Made by a program: the position numbers and the translations under genes. The notes under the pieces are model-generated. The model saw nothing but the letters and a program-made list of their open reading frames with translations. It was not told the origin of the DNA and ran no database searches. A stretch of DNA of 35,381 nt, taken from Bacillota bacterium. GTDB taxonomy: Bacteria > Bacillota > Negativicutes > Sporomusales > Sporomusaceae. The DNA is taken from NCBI GenBank assembly GCA_017889705.1, contig JAGGAB010000039.1, positions 1 through 35,381 on the forward strand. The letters are read 5' to 3'. How positions within the stretch are numbered: position 1 is the first letter of the stretch; every line of letters starts with the position of its first letter. Shown in pieces: positions 33,530-35,381 of the stretch.

Positions 33530-34933
33530 ATGAGGATCCCGTTCATAGATAATAAAAAGTATTTTTCAATGCCGCATACCTTCGTATTACTAGTATTTCT
33601 CGTCCTTGTTGCCGGCTTTCTGACCTATATTATTCCTGCCGGTGAATTTAACCGCGTCAAAGATGCAGCAGGACGAATGGTGATTGTGCCAGGTACTTTC
33701 CATTTAGTTGCAAGTAATCCTCTACCGCTGTATGAGGTGCCTTTAAAGTTGTTCAAAGGACTTATGAAAGCGGCTGATGTCGTATATTTTGTGATTATTA
33801 TCGGTGGCGCATTTGAAATTATTACAAAAACAGAGATGATTGCTGCCTTTACAGGACGTATGGCTAGGGCTTTGCGCGGCCGTGAAGGCTGGGTAGTTCC
33901 CATTTTTCTAAGCGCATTCTCAGTTGGTGGTTTTACCATGGGTATGTCAAATGAGGTATTAGTATTTATACCTATCGGTATCCTAATGGCGCGTTCTCTA
34001 GGATTTGATGTTTTAACTGGTACAGCGATGGTATTGCTGGGAGCGCACGCTGGTTTTACTGCAGGCTTGATGAATCCCTTTGGCGTGGGAATTGCTCAGG
34101 CTATCGCCCAGGTTCCACTATTTTCCGGAATGTGGCTGCGTGCTGCTATGCTGGTAGTGCTGCTTATTACAACCAGTATTTATATTTTGCGCTATGCATA
34201 TAAAGTAAAGGCCGATCCAGCGAAAAGTATTTTGAGCGATTTAACGGAAATAAATGAGGTGGATGAGAAGGCTGCGGTTCTACCAAATCTCAAACCGCAT
34301 CACTATGCAGTGTTGGCAATTGTCGTCAGTGGCTTGGCCGGCTTGTTATATGGTGTGACGGCTAAGAAGTGGTGGATAGACGAAATGGCGGCACTCTTTC
34401 TGACGATGGGAGTTTTGAGTGGTTTTGTAGCCGGTTTTACGCCCAATCAAGTCGCCCGGATCTTTATTGAAGGCGCTAAGGGGATTATTTTTGGTGCACT
34501 GGTGGTTGGTTTTGCGCGTACCATCATTGTGGTTTTTGAAGATGGAAAGATTGTGGATTCTATTATATTTTATCTTTCGTCAAGTATCGCGTTTCTGCCA
34601 GGGATTCTTCAGCCGATCGGCATGTACGTGGTTAATGTAATTATTAGTTTAATTATTGTATCTGCATCGGGAATGGCTATGGCAACTATGCCGATCATGG
34701 CTCCGGTAGCCGATCTTTTGCACATTACCAGACAGACGGCAGTATTGATGTTCCAATGCGCTGATGGTATGACCCACGTTATTCTGCCCACTTCGGCGGC
34801 TACAATGGGAGCTTTGGCCGCAGCTAGAATTCCCTTTGAACGATGGATAAAGTGGGTATGGCCACTGTTTTTCATCTGGATAGGCATCGGCGGAATATTC
34901 GTGGTCATAGCTCATGCTATCGGTTATCAATAA
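33530..34933 (+). CDS. YfcC-family permease (putative amino acid/anion transporter)
   Basis: 467 residues from ATG 33530, with AAGGAGG upstream; the open frame extends to 33464 without a ribosome site. About 12 membrane helices. The start MPHTFVLLVFLVLVAGFLTYIIPAGEFNRV is the hallmark of YfcC/ArcD-like proteins, and GGFTMGMSNEVLVFIPIGILMARSLGFD and the C-terminal DGMTHVILPTSAATMGALAAARIPFERW fit the family. Substrates are poorly known; amino acids or dipeptides and C4-dicarboxylates have been suggested. The next gene encodes a peptidase 42 bases later, which supports uptake of a peptide or acylated amino acid that is then hydrolysed. LysR is the likely regulator. Confidence 0.9.
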   Translation: MRIPFIDNKKYFSMPHTFVLLVFLVLVAGFLTYIIPAGEFNRVKDAAGRMVIVPGTFHLVASNPLPLYEVPLKLFKGLMKAADVVYFVIIIGGAFEIITKTEMIAAFTGRMARALRGREGWVVPIFLSAFSVGGFTMGMSNEVLVFIPIGILMARSLGFDVLTGTAMVLLGAHAGFTAGLMNPFGVGIAQAIAQVPLFSGMWLRAAMLVVLLITTSIYILRYAYKVKADPAKSILSDLTEINEVDEKAAVLPNLKPHHYAVLAIVVSGLAGLLYGVTAKKWWIDEMAALFLTMGVLSGFVAGFTPNQVARIFIEGAKGIIFGALVVGFARTIIVVFEDGKIVDSIIFYLSSSIAFLPGILQPIGMYVVNVIISLIIVSASGMAMATMPIMAPVADLLHITRQTAVLMFQCADGMTHVILPTSAATMGALAAARIPFERWIKWVWPLFFIWIGIGGIFVVIAHAIGYQ

Positions 34934-34975
34934 GAAACCTGACCAAAAGACCTATTAAGAGTAGGAGGAAGCGAT

Positions 34976-35381
34976 ATGGAAGAGGAAACTTATAAACAAC
35001 TTATCAATAGCGTGCAAACTGACGATATGGAAAAGTTGCTGGCCCAGTTTGCTAAGTGGCATCGCCTGACAGGCACGCCTGATGCACAAAGAGGAGCTGA
35101 GTATATAATACAAGAACTCAAGTCCTATGATATAGACTGTGAGTGCTATGAATTTGACGGTTATTTTAGTGACCCGAAAAAAAGTGAGCTAATAGTTGCT
35201 GACACCCTTATTACGTCCCGGCCTCGTTCCGCTAGCGCTAACTGTCCGAATGGCATATCGGGTGAGATTATTTATGATTATACCAGCAAGGATGCAAGGT
35301 TGACTATAAACGAAGAACGAGAGCTATATTCTCAGTTTTGCGGGAAGATAGTTCTTAGTTGGAATTTTTATGAAGATTATG
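34976..35381 (+). CDS. M28-type peptidase, N-terminal part (3' partial)
   Basis: ATG 34976 has AGGAGGAAGCGAT just upstream. 135 residues are present before the window ends. They read KLLAQFAKWHRLTGTPDAQRGAEYIIQELKSYDIDCECYEF, the N-terminal pattern of M28 aminopeptidases (enter by a G-T-P-x-x-x-R helix). An inserted PA-like domain appears to start (about residue 70 onward, GEIIYDYT, GKIVLSW). The zinc-binding catalytic part lies beyond the window. There is no signal peptide, so it would act in the cytoplasm, likely on substrates imported by the permease. Confidence 0.75.
   Translation, partial: MEEETYKQLINSVQTDDMEKLLAQFAKWHRLTGTPDAQRGAEYIIQELKSYDIDCECYEFDGYFSDPKKSELIVADTLITSRPRSASANCPNGISGEIIYDYTSKDARLTINEERELYSQFCGKIVLSWNFYEDY

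Noticed and set aside
1..35381. tRNA, rRNA, phage or integrase genes
   Set aside because: None was recognised on either strand.

Overview
This window looks like the chromosome of a spore-forming diderm Firmicute of the Negativicutes (Sporomusa/Pelosinus-like). That placement is inferred from gene content. An OstA/LptA-type lipopolysaccharide-transport domain protein and an RND efflux pump imply an outer membrane. Firmicute-type Shine-Dalgarno sites, a YjcZ-like small protein, a clostripain-family protease and a Roc-type arginine system point to Firmicutes. Base composition is moderate to low GC, with no rRNA, tRNA, CRISPR array or phage structural gene seen.

Layout. (1) 1-3.9 kb is a decayed, gene-poor zone: the 3' part of a MocR/PdxR-type regulator, a charged repeat protein, a 27-codon relic of glycogen synthase glgA, a 37-residue membrane peptide, an OstA-like protein and the C-terminal half of an aldo/keto reductase abutting a dispersed hairpin element. 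(2) 3.9-6.8 kb holds an OmpR-type two-component system divergent from a PepSY-domain protein. (3) 7.1-21.7 kb is rich in xenobiotic defence: an EamA permease, a heterodimeric ABC exporter, a rifampicin-phosphotransferase-like enzyme, an SMR pump with its TetR regulator, and an RND pump with a divergent MerR/BmrR-type regulator. Readable operators lie in both regulator-controlled promoters. (4) 21.9-26.0 kb encodes an ice-binding-like (DUF3494) protein with five 138-residue DUF11 repeats (exactly 414 bp each), followed by a C11 protease. (5) 26.1-31.8 kb is an arginine catabolic locus: a guanidino hydrolase (arginine deiminase/DDAH fold), a RocB-like M20 protein and ornithine aminotransferase, transcribed leftward from a sigma-54 promoter and divergent from a RocR-like enhancer-binding activator. 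Six phased GCAAAA motifs lie between them. (6) 31.8-35.4 kb has a LysR regulator inside a partly collapsed tandem duplication, then a YfcC-type permease and the start of an M28-type peptidase.

How the parts work together. The arginine locus is the most coherent pathway: the hydrolase would convert arginine to citrulline or ornithine, RocD would convert ornithine to glutamate semialdehyde, and the RocR-like protein would switch on the sigma-54 promoter. A hydrolase sits where arginase (RocF) might be expected, and no arginase is in the window. The LysR-permease-peptidase set may handle import and breakdown of peptides or amino acids next door. The efflux genes are independent transcription units but form a resistance cluster. 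The RND operon lacks an outer-membrane channel gene, so it must borrow one.

The least-explained structures are the dispersed hairpin element with compensatory arm changes (3196-3322 and 14698-14790), the paired DnaA-box sequences at 14917-14956, two very long perfect palindromes (14977-15040 and 31737-31791), and the duplicated R/Q blocks around lysR, one of which still shows a codon-like substitution pattern.
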